Position numbers and translations under genes: made by a program. From Planctomycetota bacterium (GTDB lineage: Bacteria > Planctomycetota > Planctomycetia > Gemmatales > Gemmataceae): a stretch of DNA of 35,636 nt. Positions within the stretch are counted from its first letter, which is position 1; every line of letters begins with the position of its first letter. The stretch is taken from contig JAKOSN010000099.1 of assembly GCA_029777335.1 (NCBI GenBank), forward strand, positions 1-35,636. Reading direction: 5' to 3'. This document shows, piece after piece, positions 1 to 11,274 of the stretch. The notes beneath the pieces were generated by a model. That model saw only the letters and a list, made by a program, of their open reading frames with translations, did no database searches and was not told the origin of the DNA.

Positions 1-851
1 ATGCGGCGATCGCGCAGGAAGGGCCAGTTGCGCCGCACCTCTTCCACGCGCGCCCGTTCGCAGGGAACCACCAGCACTTCCTCGCGCTCGTGGGAGGATT
101 CGCCCAGCAACACGCCAAACGGATCGCACACAAACGATCCGCCCCAGAATTCGAGGCCGTCGCCCACGATCATCTCGTGGCCGACACGATTGATGGCCGC
201 CACAAACACCCCATTCGCGATGGCATGCGACCGCTGGATCAATTGCCAGGCCTCGTGCTGCGCCTCGCCAAACTCCGCTTTTTCCCCGGGATGCCAGCCG
301 ATCGCCGTCGGATAGAGGAGCACCTCCGCGCCCTGCAGCGCCGTCAACCGCGCCGCCTCGGGATACCATTGATCCCAGCACACCAGCACTCCGATGCGAC
401 CATGGCGTGTATCAAAGGCGCGAAAGCCCAGATCGCCCGGTGTGAAATAATACTTCTCGTAAAAGAGCGGATCGTCCGGGATGTGCATCTTGCGGTACAA
501 TCCGCACAGGGTTCCATCGGCATCGAATACCACCGCCGTGTTGTGGTATATTCCAGCGGTGCGACGCTCAAAGAGCGAGGCGACCACCACCGTGCTGGTC
601 TCCCGCGCGGCGCGAGCCAGGCGTTCGGTCGAGGGGCCGGGGATCGGCTCCGCCAGGTTGAATAACTTGGGATCTTGCCGCTGACAGAAATAATGGGAGC
701 GAAAGAGTTCCTGCAAGCAGATGATCTGAGCACCCTCGTTGGCTGCCTTGCCGATCGCCTTGATCGCCTTGTCCAGGTTGGCTTCTGGCTCGGGTTCGCA
801 GCGCATCTGGACGAGGCCGAGCGTGAAGGTATCGGGTCGTTGCAATGCCAT
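1..851 (-). CDS. Nitrilase-superfamily amidase, N-carbamoylputrescine amidase/beta-ureidopropionase-like (3' end cut by window)
   Basis: My reverse-strand translation from ATG at 851 begins [16 protein letters not shown] and stays open to the left edge (283 codons). The nitrilase catalytic triad is present: Glu48 in LQELFRS, Lys121 in LYRKMHIP and Cys158 in VCWDQWYPE. The last visible residues, [11 protein letters not shown], match the usual C-terminal end of the family, so only a few codons are missing. Close relatives hydrolyse N-carbamoylputrescine to putrescine, or N-carbamoyl-beta-alanine. The CWDQWYPE context favours the AguB-like branch, but the substrate is inferred. The gene diverges from the uracil-DNA glycosylase gene across 54 nt, which must hold both promoters. 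The long plus-strand ORFs here are shadows. Confidence 0.9.
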   Translation of the reverse strand, partial: MALQRPDTFTLGLVQMRCEPEPEANLDKAIKAIGKAANEGAQIICLQELFRSHYFCQRQDPKLFNLAEPIPGPSTERLARAARETSTVVVASLFERRTAGIYHNTAVVFDADGTLCGLYRKMHIPDDPLFYEKYYFTPGDLGFRAFDTRHGRIGVLVCWDQWYPEAARLTALQGAEVLLYPTAIGWHPGEKAEFGEAQHEAWQLIQRSHAIANGVFVAAINRVGHEMIVGDGLEFWGGSFVCDPFGVLLGESSHEREEVLVVPCERARVEEVRRNWPFLRDRR

Positions 852-905
852 TGCCTGTTCCCTGAGATGAGGTGCACGCGCGGGGTTGCGCGCCAGGAGT
901 AAGCC

Positions 906-1742
906 ATGTCCGAGCCGTCTCGTCCGACCGCCGTGGATCTGTCCCGTGTTCTGGAGCAGCACCTGGAGAGTCTGCAGGCCGCGGGGCTGGAGTGGGTGCC
1001 CGCGAGCAAGGAACCGCTCGCGCCGCCCAAACTTCCCCAGTCGACCGCGCTCCCGGCCGCCGCTCCGGTCGCTACCTCGTTGGCGGGGACTTCGAGTAGC
1101 CTACCTCTTTTGCAGCCGAGCGACAACTCTGCCCACACCCTGGACGCGCGACGCCAGCAACTGGACCTGCTGCGCCAGCAGGTGGCGGCCTGTACACGCT
1201 GTGCGGCGCTCGCCTCCACGCGCACCCAGACGGTCTTTGGCGTGGGTCCGCTCGATCCCGAGGTCTGCTTCGTGGGCGAAGCGCCGGGCGCCGACGAGGA
1301 CGCCCAGGGAGAACCCTTCGTGGGGGCCGCCGGCCAGATGCTCAATCGCATCATCATGGGCTGTGGCATGCGCCGGGACGAGGTCTACATCTGTAACATT
1401 CTACGCTGCCGTCCGCCCAGCAATCGGCAACCGCTCCCCGATGAAGCAGGCAACTGTCGCGAATGGCTGGAGCGTCAACTGGAGCTGGTGCGTCCACGTC
1501 ATCTGTGCTGTCTGGGGGCGGTCGCGGCGCAGAATCTCCTGGGAACTCGCCTTTCGATTGGCAAGTTGCGCGGGCGTTTTCATGATTACCAGGGAATCCC
1601 TGTTCTCTGTACCTATCACCCCTCGTACCTGATCCGCATCCCCGACCCCGCCAAACAGCGTGAGGCGAAGGCGCAGGTGTGGGAAGATATGAAACTGCTG
1701 CTCACCCGGATGGGTCGGCCCATTCCCACCTCGAAAAAGTGA
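906..1742 (+). CDS. Type-4 uracil-DNA glycosylase (4Fe-4S)
   Basis: 278 residues. Removes uracil from DNA to start base-excision repair. The first ~80 residues are a Pro/Ala-rich low-complexity extension not found in compact type-4 enzymes. The catalytic domain follows. Four Cys fit the iron-sulfur ligands: Cys96 and Cys99 (CTRC), Cys168 (LRCRPPSNR) and Cys184. The uracil-pocket motif GEAPGADED is at 124-132, the NILRCRPP block at 164-171, and the late HPSYLIR motif at 238-244. AGGAG lies 6 nt upstream of the ATG. A 6-bp inverted repeat (GTGACA/TGTCAC, 1739-1756) overlaps the stop codon and may be part of a weak terminator. Confidence 0.93.
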   Translation: MSEPSRPTAVDLSRVLEQHLESLQAAGLEWVPASKEPLAPPKLPQSTALPAAAPVATSLAGTSSSLPLLQPSDNSAHTLDARRQQLDLLRQQVAACTRCAALASTRTQTVFGVGPLDPEVCFVGEAPGADEDAQGEPFVGAAGQMLNRIIMGCGMRRDEVYICNILRCRPPSNRQPLPDEAGNCREWLERQLELVRPRHLCCLGAVAAQNLLGTRLSIGKLRGRFHDYQGIPVLCTYHPSYLIRIPDPAKQREAKAQVWEDMKLLLTRMGRPIPTSKK

Positions 1743-1845
1743 CAATGTCCTGTCACCAATGCGAGTCCTCGCCGTGCAGGTGCGGGGGATTGGCTTCCTG
1801 CTCTTCAGCCGCTTCTCTCTTGCTCGCACTTCTGACCGAATGCGC

Positions 1846-1875
1846 TTGCGGGCCAGCGCGCTCCCTGGCTAGAAT
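1846..1875 (+). promoter_or_regulatory. Candidate sigma-70-type promoter of the dxr block
   Basis: TTGCGG (1846-1851) and TAGAAT (1870-1875) are separated by 18 nt, about 80 nt before the dxr start. The same architecture, TTGCGA-N18-TACAAT, recurs before the second RseP gene (5606-5635). Seen by eye only. Confidence 0.35.
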
Positions 1876-1891
1876 GCGTCCATACTCGTGA

Positions 1892-1915
1892 ACCCCCAGG
1901 CGCGCGCCGGGGGGT
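1892..1915 (+). other. GC-rich hairpin in the presumed dxr 5' leader
   Basis: ACCCCC (1892-1897) and GGGGGT (1910-1915) are perfectly complementary, and the inner GGCGCGCGCC is itself self-complementary. If the promoter at 1846-1875 is real, the hairpin starts about 10 nt into the transcript and could act as a leader structure or attenuator. There is no U-tract. It could instead be a leftover terminator of the upstream gene. Confidence 0.35.
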
Positions 1916-1954
1916 GTTATTCCTGACTGATTCGACTCGCGCTCACTTTCCCTG

Positions 1955-3175
1955 GTGCGCTCTGTGTCTGCGTTTGCTGTTACTCCCGCTTCGGTTTCGT
2001 CGCGTCGCCGGGTCGTCGTCCTCGGCTCGACCGGCTCCATCGGTACCAGTTGTCTCGATGTTATTGCGCACCTTCCCACGCGCTTGCAGGCGCTTGGGTT
2101 GAGTGCCCATGCCAGCTGGGAGGCGCTCTCCGAGCAGGCGCAGCGCTTTCGTCCGCGCTGGATCACCGTGACCGATCCCGCACTGATGCCGCGCCTCGAG
2201 CGCTCTACGCTCCCTGCCAGCTGTGCCTTGCTCTGCGGCGATGAGGGGATCGTTACCATGGTCAGCGATCCCGAGGTCGATGTGGTGGTGAGCGCCATTG
2301 TCGGCGCCGCGGGGTTGACGGGCACCTGGGCCGCGCTCGAAGCCGGAAAAACCGTGGCCTTCGCCAACAAGGAAACGTTGGTAATGGCCGGGCCTCTGGT
2401 CATGGATTTGGCGGCACGACGCCAGGCGCGCCTCCTTCCGGTCGATAGCGAGCATAGCGCCATCTTCCAGGCGCTGCAGGGAAGCTCCCCGCGCGAGGTG
2501 GAACGAGTGGTGCTCACCGCCAGCGGAGGTCCGTTCCGGGGACGCACGCGCAAGGAGCTGGCGGACGTTTCCGTCGAGCAAGCGCTGCAACACCCCACCT
2601 GGCGCATGGGGCCGAAGATCACCATCGATTCCGCCACCTTGATGAACAAGGCCCTGGAGATCATCGAGGCGCGCTGGCTTTTCGATCTCGATCCCGCCAG
2701 GATCGAGGTGATCATCCACCCCGAATCAGTGATTCACTCGTTCGTGGAGTTCACCGATGGCTCGATCCTGGCGCAACTATCGCCCCCCGATATGCGCTTG
2801 CCCATTCAGTACGCGTTGACCTATCCCGAACGGCTGGCGGGGCCCACGAAACGGCTCAACTGGCGCGAGCTCTCGGCGTGGCACTTTCAGCAACCCGATC
2901 ACGACACTTTCCCTGCTCTTCAACTCGGTTTCGAGGTGGCCCGCCGCGGGGGCACCTGCGGGGCCGTTCTCAATGCCGCCAATGAAGCGGCCGTCGGCCG
3001 GTTCCTGGTTGGTGAATTGTCCTTTCTGGATATTGTGACTGCCTGTCGAGCAGTTCTCGAACACCATCACTTCAGTGCGGCGCCTTCACTGGCCGAGCTC
3101 GCCACTCTCGACCGCTGGGCGCGTCAGGAGGTCATGCGTTGGACACACCTGCATCACTCGACAACCCGAACGTGA
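1955..3175 (+). CDS. dxr: 1-deoxy-D-xylulose 5-phosphate reductoisomerase
   Basis: 406 residues, normal size. Converts DXP to MEP with NADPH, the committed step of the MEP isoprenoid pathway; cytosolic. The NADPH-binding GSTGSIG is at residues 24-30 and NKETLVMAG at 138-146. Metal ligands are Asp164 and Glu166 (VDSEHSA) and Glu235 (NKALEIIEARW). The TASGGPFR loop is at 188-195 and the HPTWRMGPKITIDSATLMNK region follows from 213. The GTG start at 1955 has no clear Shine-Dalgarno, and another in-frame GTG at 1964 is possible. The 3' end overlaps the next gene by 37 nt. A dxr-rseP neighbourhood is widespread in bacteria, and here rseP is doubled. Confidence 0.96.
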   Translation: MRSVSAFAVTPASVSSRRRVVVLGSTGSIGTSCLDVIAHLPTRLQALGLSAHASWEALSEQAQRFRPRWITVTDPALMPRLERSTLPASCALLCGDEGIVTMVSDPEVDVVVSAIVGAAGLTGTWAALEAGKTVAFANKETLVMAGPLVMDLAARRQARLLPVDSEHSAIFQALQGSSPREVERVVLTASGGPFRGRTRKELADVSVEQALQHPTWRMGPKITIDSATLMNKALEIIEARWLFDLDPARIEVIIHPESVIHSFVEFTDGSILAQLSPPDMRLPIQYALTYPERLAGPTKRLNWRELSAWHFQQPDHDTFPALQLGFEVARRGGTCGAVLNAANEAAVGRFLVGELSFLDIVTACRAVLEHHHFSAAPSLAELATLDRWARQEVMRWTHLHHSTTRT

Positions 3176-5598
3176 AACCTCTTGGCAAACGGCGAGTGCG
3201 GATCTACCCCGCCGCGCGCGCCCTGATCAGCTGGTTTGTGTTGACCTCTCTCTTCCTGATGATTCTTCTGGCTCTGGCCATTGGCCTCTTTGCGTGGGTG
3301 GGCGGGGGCGGGGTGCTGGGGGGCTTCGTCTTTCTCTTTTTGTTCAACGTCGTTGTCCTCGTCCACTTGCTCGGGCATCTGCTGGCGGCACGCTGCTTCA
3401 ATGTCCAGGTGTTGTCACTGAGCATCGGCCTGGGCCCGGCCGTCCCCTGGTGTCGCTTTGTCCTTGGCGGCACGCTCTTCAAGGTGGGCGTGTTGCCCCT
3501 GGGCGGCTGGGTTCGCCTGGTGCGTCGTGGCACCGATGTGGGGATGGGCGCGGACTATCCGCGTGCCCTGTGCAACCGTCCGCTGTGGCAGCAGGCTCTG
3601 ATCCGGGGCGCGGGGGTGGGCGCCAACCTGGTGCTGGCAGCCGGCTGTTTCATCGCCATCACCTACAAGCAGGAGAATGTGCGCATTACTGGCGTGGTGG
3701 GCACCGTGGATGCCGGCTCGTCAGCCTGGATGCGCGGAGTGCGCAGCGGCTGGATCCTCACGCGTGTCGAGGACAAGGAAAACCCCTCGTTCGAGGATCT
3801 GACCGCCAGCGCCGAACTGACGACCAATAGCCGACCGCTGGAAGTGGAGTTTTGCGATGGAAAATCGCTCGATCGGGTGCCGATGATCCTCACTCCGCGC
3901 TGGCAGGAGAATCAACCGCGGCCCACGGTGGGAATCGGTCCCTCGGAGCGCTTGCAGCTGGTGGCCCGCACGCAGGCGAATCGGTTGCCCCTGCCGGTGT
4001 TGCCCGGGAGCGCCGCCGCCGCAGCGCGCACGCTGGAGCTGGAGCCCGACGAGGTGATCCAGGCGACCACCGATCCCGACGCCCCGGACCGGCTCAAGGC
4101 TCTCCCCTATCAATTGAATCCCCCTCAGTGGGATTATGAGGAGTTCGGGCGGCGCCTGCGTCGCTTGCGTGACCGGGCGGTGCGCATTCAAACCCAGCAT
4201 GGCGAACGAGTCCTGACCACCGGCTTTGCCTTCGAGGATCAGATCATCGCCAGCAGCGAACGGAACGCCGAGGGGACCTACGATCCGATGCGGCAACAAC
4301 CGGTCCCGGGCAATCTGCGGAACGTGATCGCTGGCATGGGGGATCCCTTTCTCTTTCGTCGGCGCCTGGAAGGACTGACGGCGCAACCGATCGTCGTCAC
4401 GGTGCGGCGCAAGGACAGCGAGGGGACACTCAAGGCAGCTCACGTCTTCGTTCCCCCGGCGTATTATCGCGTTTTCCCCGGGATGCGCATGACCATCGGG
4501 GAAATTGCGGCAATCCGTCACTATGGGCCAGCCGATCTGGGCGGCGTTCATCCGCACATCACCGGACGCGCGGGGGATGTGCTTCAGACCATTGCCCTGA
4601 AAACCGAGGCCGGCGAGGAGCTTTTCCGAGTTTCCGTTGACCGGCTTGATCCGCTGCGCCTGCCCACGCAGTTGCGCCAGGCGGCTGCCCGACGCCCGGG
4701 GACGAAACTCAAGGCGCATCTCGAGGTGCTTCGACCCATCTCGGACCAGGATGCAACCCTGCGCGCCGTTTCCCTGGTTCTGGACTGGGATGACAACTGG
4801 GCATCGAATCGGGAGGTGCTCAACGGTCCCCGTGCGCCGATGCCGATCGCCGAACTGGGGCTGGCTTACTGGGTGCGGGGCGAGGTGGCCGCCGTTGACG
4901 CACAGTCTCCCGCTGCGCGCGCGGGGTTGCTCCCCGGCGATCAGATCGTGGCGATGCGCGCCAGAGTGACAACCCGGGAGGGCGCCGTCACCTGGGGCAG
5001 CTGGATGTGGCTCGTGGATCCGCTCCACAAAAACGCCGCGGTGAGTGATCACTGGGCCTTTTTCTTTTCGAGTTTGCAGACGGTTCCCTGGCAGGAGATT
5101 CAACTCCGGGTGCATCAGCACGGCGACCAGCCCGAACGGCTGATTTCCTTGACCCTGGCGGAGGACGAAAGCTGGCCCTTCAAGGAGCGCGGCTGGATGT
5201 TGATGAACGATACCCACATCCAGTGCATTGAAAGCCTTCGCGAATCAATGCGCCTGGGCATCGTCGAGACGCTTCACTGGGATCGAACCATGGTAACGCG
5301 CGCCAGGGCATTGCCCTCGATCAGTCAATACATCAGCCTGGTTGTGCTCACCTCGGCGTTGACCGACCAGGATGCGATTCGCATGATTGGCTTCCTGGTT
5401 GGGGTATTGAGTCTGAACCTGGCCTGTCTCAACGTGTTACCGCTGCCGTTGACCGATGCCTTCTCTTTCTTCGCTCAGGTGTGGCGACGGTTCTCGTTCC
5501 CACGGCGACGGCCCGGAGGGACCGCTTCTCCCTGTGGCGCGGCCAAGGAAGTTGTGGCGACGGCAGGAACGGCGGGGGAGGCGCCGGGTGTCCAGTGA
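3139..5598 (+). CDS. RseP/site-2-protease paralog lacking the catalytic Glu (predicted pseudoprotease)
   Basis: 819 residues. It is collinear with the intact RseP downstream: N-terminal membrane helices, active-site helix, SIGLGPAVP, VLPLGGWVRLV, a membrane helix with conserved Asn (GVGANLVL), then a long PDZ-like periplasmic region and a C-terminal membrane segment. The zinc-protease motif reads HLLGH (76-80; codon 77 is TTG at 3367) instead of HELGH, so the catalytic Glu is gone although both His remain. The C-terminal motif keeps Asp773, but the following Gly-Gly-His is Ala-Phe-Ser. The last helix of the active copy is missing. The start is TTG, with AGGAGG 7 nt upstream (3126-3131) inside dxr; the gene overlaps dxr by 37 nt, implying co-translation. 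The frame is intact over 2.4 kb, so it is not a decaying pseudogene. Inferred role: a substrate-binding or regulatory partner of the active protease. Confidence 0.88.
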   Translation: MDTPASLDNPNVKPLGKRRVRIYPAARALISWFVLTSLFLMILLALAIGLFAWVGGGGVLGGFVFLFLFNVVVLVHLLGHLLAARCFNVQVLSLSIGLGPAVPWCRFVLGGTLFKVGVLPLGGWVRLVRRGTDVGMGADYPRALCNRPLWQQALIRGAGVGANLVLAAGCFIAITYKQENVRITGVVGTVDAGSSAWMRGVRSGWILTRVEDKENPSFEDLTASAELTTNSRPLEVEFCDGKSLDRVPMILTPRWQENQPRPTVGIGPSERLQLVARTQANRLPLPVLPGSAAAAARTLELEPDEVIQATTDPDAPDRLKALPYQLNPPQWDYEEFGRRLRRLRDRAVRIQTQHGERVLTTGFAFEDQIIASSERNAEGTYDPMRQQPVPGNLRNVIAGMGDPFLFRRRLEGLTAQPIVVTVRRKDSEGTLKAAHVFVPPAYYRVFPGMRMTIGEIAAIRHYGPADLGGVHPHITGRAGDVLQTIALKTEAGEELFRVSVDRLDPLRLPTQLRQAAARRPGTKLKAHLEVLRPISDQDATLRAVSLVLDWDDNWASNREVLNGPRAPMPIAELGLAYWVRGEVAAVDAQSPAARAGLLPGDQIVAMRARVTTREGAVTWGSWMWLVDPLHKNAAVSDHWAFFFSSLQTVPWQEIQLRVHQHGDQPERLISLTLAEDESWPFKERGWMLMNDTHIQCIESLRESMRLGIVETLHWDRTMVTRARALPSISQYISLVVLTSALTDQDAIRMIGFLVGVLSLNLACLNVLPLPLTDAFSFFAQVWRRFSFPRRRPGGTASPCGAAKEVVATAGTAGEAPGVQ

Positions 5599-5605
5599 CC
5601 TCCCC

Positions 5606-5635
5606 TTGCGACAGCCGGCGCTCAACAGCTACAAT
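5606..5635 (+). promoter_or_regulatory. Candidate internal promoter before active rseP
   Basis: TTGCGA (5606-5611) and TACAAT (5630-5635) are separated by 18 nt in the 165-nt gap between the two RseP paralogs. It resembles the candidate before dxr. It would let the active protease be expressed independently of the pseudoprotease. Visual match only. Confidence 0.35.
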
Positions 5636-5763
5636 GCACCTGGGAAGGGAGCGAGGTGACTGCGCCCGCGACTCTCCCCTGGATTTTGTTTTCACGCAGT
5701 GCCAGGTTCGTTTCGGTCTGTTAGCGCTTCCGCGACTGCCCTGGCGCGACAGGAGGTAGCTCG

Positions 5764-8412
<2,649 letters not shown>

Positions 8413-8422
8413 AGGAGCGATC

Positions 8423-8662
8423 ATGACCCGGTCTTCACGGCGCTCCGCCTCGGTTCAGGCCGATCCCGCGCGGAGCGCCGCTTCGACACAACCTGAAGAG
8501 GTCGAGATCCTTGAGACAGGCCGCGCCTCCGTCGCCCCGGAGTCGCGCCCGTCGTCCCCCCAACCGCTACGCCCCCTGATCTGGCTTGTGGTGTTTCTCT
8601 GGGTCGCTGCCTTTCTGGGTTTGTGCTTCTACGAGGCGATCGCGTCTCTCTTCCCCGGCTAA
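8423..8662 (+). CDS. Small single-pass membrane protein, unknown function
   Basis: 79 residues from ATG 8423, 10 nt after the rseP stop, with GAGGAG just upstream (8412-8417). The upstream in-frame start at 8402 lies inside rseP and is less likely. The N-terminal ~50 residues are Ser/Pro/Ala/Arg-rich and look disordered. One membrane helix follows (LIWLVVFLWVAAFLGLCFY), then a very short tail, so it resembles a tail-anchored protein. No family recognised. Its position suggests co-transcription with rseP, and an accessory or substrate role is possible but only inferred. Confidence 0.65.
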   Translation: MTRSSRRSASVQADPARSAASTQPEEVEILETGRASVAPESRPSSPQPLRPLIWLVVFLWVAAFLGLCFYEAIASLFPG

Positions 8663-8742
8663 CCCGCTCTTGATCGCTCTGGACAGCGTTGCCTTGAACC
8701 TGCTACAAGCGGGTCGCCACGACAGGATGTCACGGTGCCAAC

Positions 8743-9819
8743 ATGGATCAAGGCCACACATCATCCCGTAGGCGTCGACTGCGCCTGCTTCTCTACTTCG
8801 TCCTTGGGTTGCTCCTGGTGGACGGCGTGGTCCGTTCCCAGGAGGACCGCTGGCGACGATGCGACCCCGATGATTATCAATTCCGCCTGGAGGGGTGCCA
8901 GCGCGAGCACTGGGATCTGGTGCTCGTGGGTAGTTCCGTGATTGCCGAGAGTGCCGATCCCGCCATTCTGCGCGGCCTGTCCTGGGAAGGGCACCCGCTC
9001 GACAAGGTGTACAACCTGGGCCTTCCCGGTGCGACCACTTCCGAGGTCTGGCACGCGGTGCATCACGGGCTGGTTCATCCCCCGCGCGTCCTGGTTTATG
9101 GCATCACCGCCAGCGATCTGAATGGCAGTCGCAACGAGCCTCACGGCCCCAGTACCCTGATGACCTGGAGCGACTGGCCCGGGTGGTTACAGCAGCGCCC
9201 GGACGCCGCCTGGTGGTGCACCCGCCATCTCGTGGAGGAGCAACTTCAGCAGTGCTGGGGGCTGTATCGGTATCGCAATGGCATTCGGCTGTGGTCGGCC
9301 TTGCAGCTGGAGCGTTGCTGGCCCGGCACCTGTCCCGACGCAGCGGCGGAGGCGCGGGGGGGCGTACAGACCACCGCGGCGTTGCGTCGCCCCGATGGTT
9401 ATGCGCCCAACCCCACCTTTCAGACGATGCGCTTCGATCTGCGCAAGGCGAGCGGCTGGGATGGCGAGCCGTTTCAGTTTCTCAACAACTATTCCATTGG
9501 CACGCATCTGAACTATCTGGATCGATTGATCGTCTGGGCCAGGGACCAGCAGGTGAGGCTGGTGCTCGTTGATATGCCCGTGACCGACGATCTGGAAGGT
9601 CGGCGGAATCCTGCGGAGTTTCGTGCCTATCGCCAGGCGCTGCGCAAACGCGTGGCCAGTTCCGGGGTGAGTCTCCTCACGGCGCAGCGGGATCGAGTGG
9701 GTTTAACCAATGCCGATTTTGCCGATCTGATTCATCTGAATAAATCGGGAGCAGCACGCTTCAGTTCCTGGCTTCGCCAGGAACTGGAACACCTCTCTCC
9801 GCCTGGAGCGCGGCCATGA
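8743..9819 (+). CDS. Membrane-anchored SGNH-hydrolase-like protein, acyltransferase partner
   Basis: 358 residues. An Arg-rich start and one membrane helix (about 13-30) anchor an extracytoplasmic SGNH-type domain. Block I is VGSSVIAES (candidate nucleophile Ser64 or Ser65). Block V is DLIHLNKSG with Asp328 and His331. The gene overlaps the MBOAT gene by ATGA, so the two are translationally coupled. This resembles AlgI-AlgJ/X and DltB-DltD-type pairs, in which MBOAT moves an acyl group across the membrane and the SGNH partner transfers it to a glycan. The acceptor here is unknown. The start has only a weak AGGA about 13 nt upstream. Confidence 0.8.
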   Translation: MDQGHTSSRRRRLRLLLYFVLGLLLVDGVVRSQEDRWRRCDPDDYQFRLEGCQREHWDLVLVGSSVIAESADPAILRGLSWEGHPLDKVYNLGLPGATTSEVWHAVHHGLVHPPRVLVYGITASDLNGSRNEPHGPSTLMTWSDWPGWLQQRPDAAWWCTRHLVEEQLQQCWGLYRYRNGIRLWSALQLERCWPGTCPDAAAEARGGVQTTAALRRPDGYAPNPTFQTMRFDLRKASGWDGEPFQFLNNYSIGTHLNYLDRLIVWARDQQVRLVLVDMPVTDDLEGRRNPAEFRAYRQALRKRVASSGVSLLTAQRDRVGLTNADFADLIHLNKSGAARFSSWLRQELEHLSPPGARP

Positions 9820-11240
9820 ATTTCGCCACGCGCGCTTTTTTTCTTTTTTTGCTCGTGGTCTTGCTCGTTTACCACAGCCTGCGCCAACGTCAGCACAAGT
9901 ATCTTTTTTTGCTCCTCGCCAGCTGGTTTTTTTATGCCTCGTGGAATCCCTGGTTTATCGGGGTGCTCCTTGTTCCCACTCTCATCGATTACACCGCGGG
10001 CTTGCTGATCGAACAGGCGACCACCCTGCCACGCAAACGCCTGTGGTTGACTCTGAGCATTGTCGGCAATCTTGGCCTGCTCGGGGTCTTCAAGTACACC
10101 GGCTTTCTCGTGGACAACGGGCTGTCACTCATTCGTTGTCTGGGTGGACAGGTTCCCTCCTGGACCGTGGAGTTGATCCTGCCGCTGGGAATCAGTTTTC
10201 ACACCTTTCAGGGCATCAGTTATACCATCGATGTCTATCGCGGGAAGATTCGCGCGGTCCCTCGGTTTGTGGATTTCGCTCTTTTTGTGGCGTTCTTTCC
10301 CCAGCTGGTCGCCGGACCCATTGTCCGCGCGGTTGAGTTTCTCCCCCAGATGACCGAACCACCGCCAGTGAGTGGAACTCAGGTGATCGAGGGTTTGCAC
10401 TGGTTTGTGCTTGGCTTGTTCAAGAAGGTGTTGATTGCCGATCGTCTGGCCGAGTTCATGGATCCCATTTTTCAGCAACCCGAACTCTACGATGCCGCGA
10501 CCCTGCGCTGGGCGATCCTGGCCTGGGCAGCGCGCATTTACTGCGATTTCAGTGGCTACAGCGATCTTGCGGTTGGCTGCGCCAAGTGGTTTGGTTTTGA
10601 ATTGCCGCTCAACTTTAACTTTCCCTATCTGTCTGAAAGCATCACCGAGTTCTGGAAACGCTGGCACATTTCCCTTTCAACGTGGATGCGCGATTACCTG
10701 TACATCTCGCTGGGAGGGAGTCGCCAGGGTGTGCTGCGCACCTGTGCCAACCTACTGGCAACGATGACCCTTTGCGGGTTGTGGCATGGCGCGAGCTGGA
10801 ATTACGTTCTGTGGGGTTTTTACAACGGTGTGCTCCTGGTCGTGCATCGCCTGTACGACCATGCCCTGGAGGGGGTGCCACAGAGCACGGTTGTGCGCCG
10901 ACACCTGGTTTATCGGCTCTTCGCCTGGGCGTGCACCTTTACGCTGGTGGCGACCGGGTTGATCGTGGTGCGCGCACAAACCTGGAATGGTTGCTGGTTG
11001 ATGGAGAAAGCGCTGCTGGGGTTGGGGACGTCCGAAGGATTGCGGATGGTTCCTCTCTGGGTTCCGCTCTTGATTGGTCTGGTGGTGGTGGGGCATCTTT
11101 ATAGTGGGCTGAAGAATGTCCGCTGTCAGTTGCTTCTCTGGCCCGAGTTTCCCCGGGCGGCTGTCTATGTGATGGCCCTGGCTCTGATCGTTGTTTTTGG
11201 TCCCGGTTCCACCAAGGCGTTTATTTACTTTCAGTTTTGA
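9816..11240 (+). CDS. MBOAT-family O-acyltransferase (AlgI-like)
   Basis: 474 residues, polytopic with about 10-12 hydrophobic segments. Landmarks of the AlgI branch are the early ASWFFYASWNPWF, LPLGISFHTFQGISYTIDVYRG, FFPQLVAGPIVRA, IYCDFSGYSDLAVG, FWKRWHISLSTWMRDYLYISLGG and the catalytic-His motif LCGLWHGASWNYVLWG (His324). Family members transfer acyl groups, often acetyl, to exported polysaccharides. Paired with the preceding SGNH protein through an ATGA overlap. It ends 34 nt before the convergent small secreted-protein gene. Confidence 0.94.
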   Translation: MNFATRAFFLFLLVVLLVYHSLRQRQHKYLFLLLASWFFYASWNPWFIGVLLVPTLIDYTAGLLIEQATTLPRKRLWLTLSIVGNLGLLGVFKYTGFLVDNGLSLIRCLGGQVPSWTVELILPLGISFHTFQGISYTIDVYRGKIRAVPRFVDFALFVAFFPQLVAGPIVRAVEFLPQMTEPPPVSGTQVIEGLHWFVLGLFKKVLIADRLAEFMDPIFQQPELYDAATLRWAILAWAARIYCDFSGYSDLAVGCAKWFGFELPLNFNFPYLSESITEFWKRWHISLSTWMRDYLYISLGGSRQGVLRTCANLLATMTLCGLWHGASWNYVLWGFYNGVLLVVHRLYDHALEGVPQSTVVRRHLVYRLFAWACTFTLVATGLIVVRAQTWNGCWLMEKALLGLGTSEGLRMVPLWVPLLIGLVVVGHLYSGLKNVRCQLLLWPEFPRAAVYVMALALIVVFGPGSTKAFIYFQF

Positions 11241-11274
11241 TGCGGAAAGACAGGCGAACGATCCGCGTCGCCCG

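Noticed and set aside
344..1369. 341-codon minus-strand ORF
   Set aside because: It is out of frame with the nitrilase gene and antisense to the glycosylase; both real genes have intact catalytic motifs.
3139..5598. Treating the first RseP copy as a decaying pseudogene
   Set aside because: No stop or frameshift in 2.4 kb, a strong ribosome site, and collinear periplasmic domains argue for a maintained protein.
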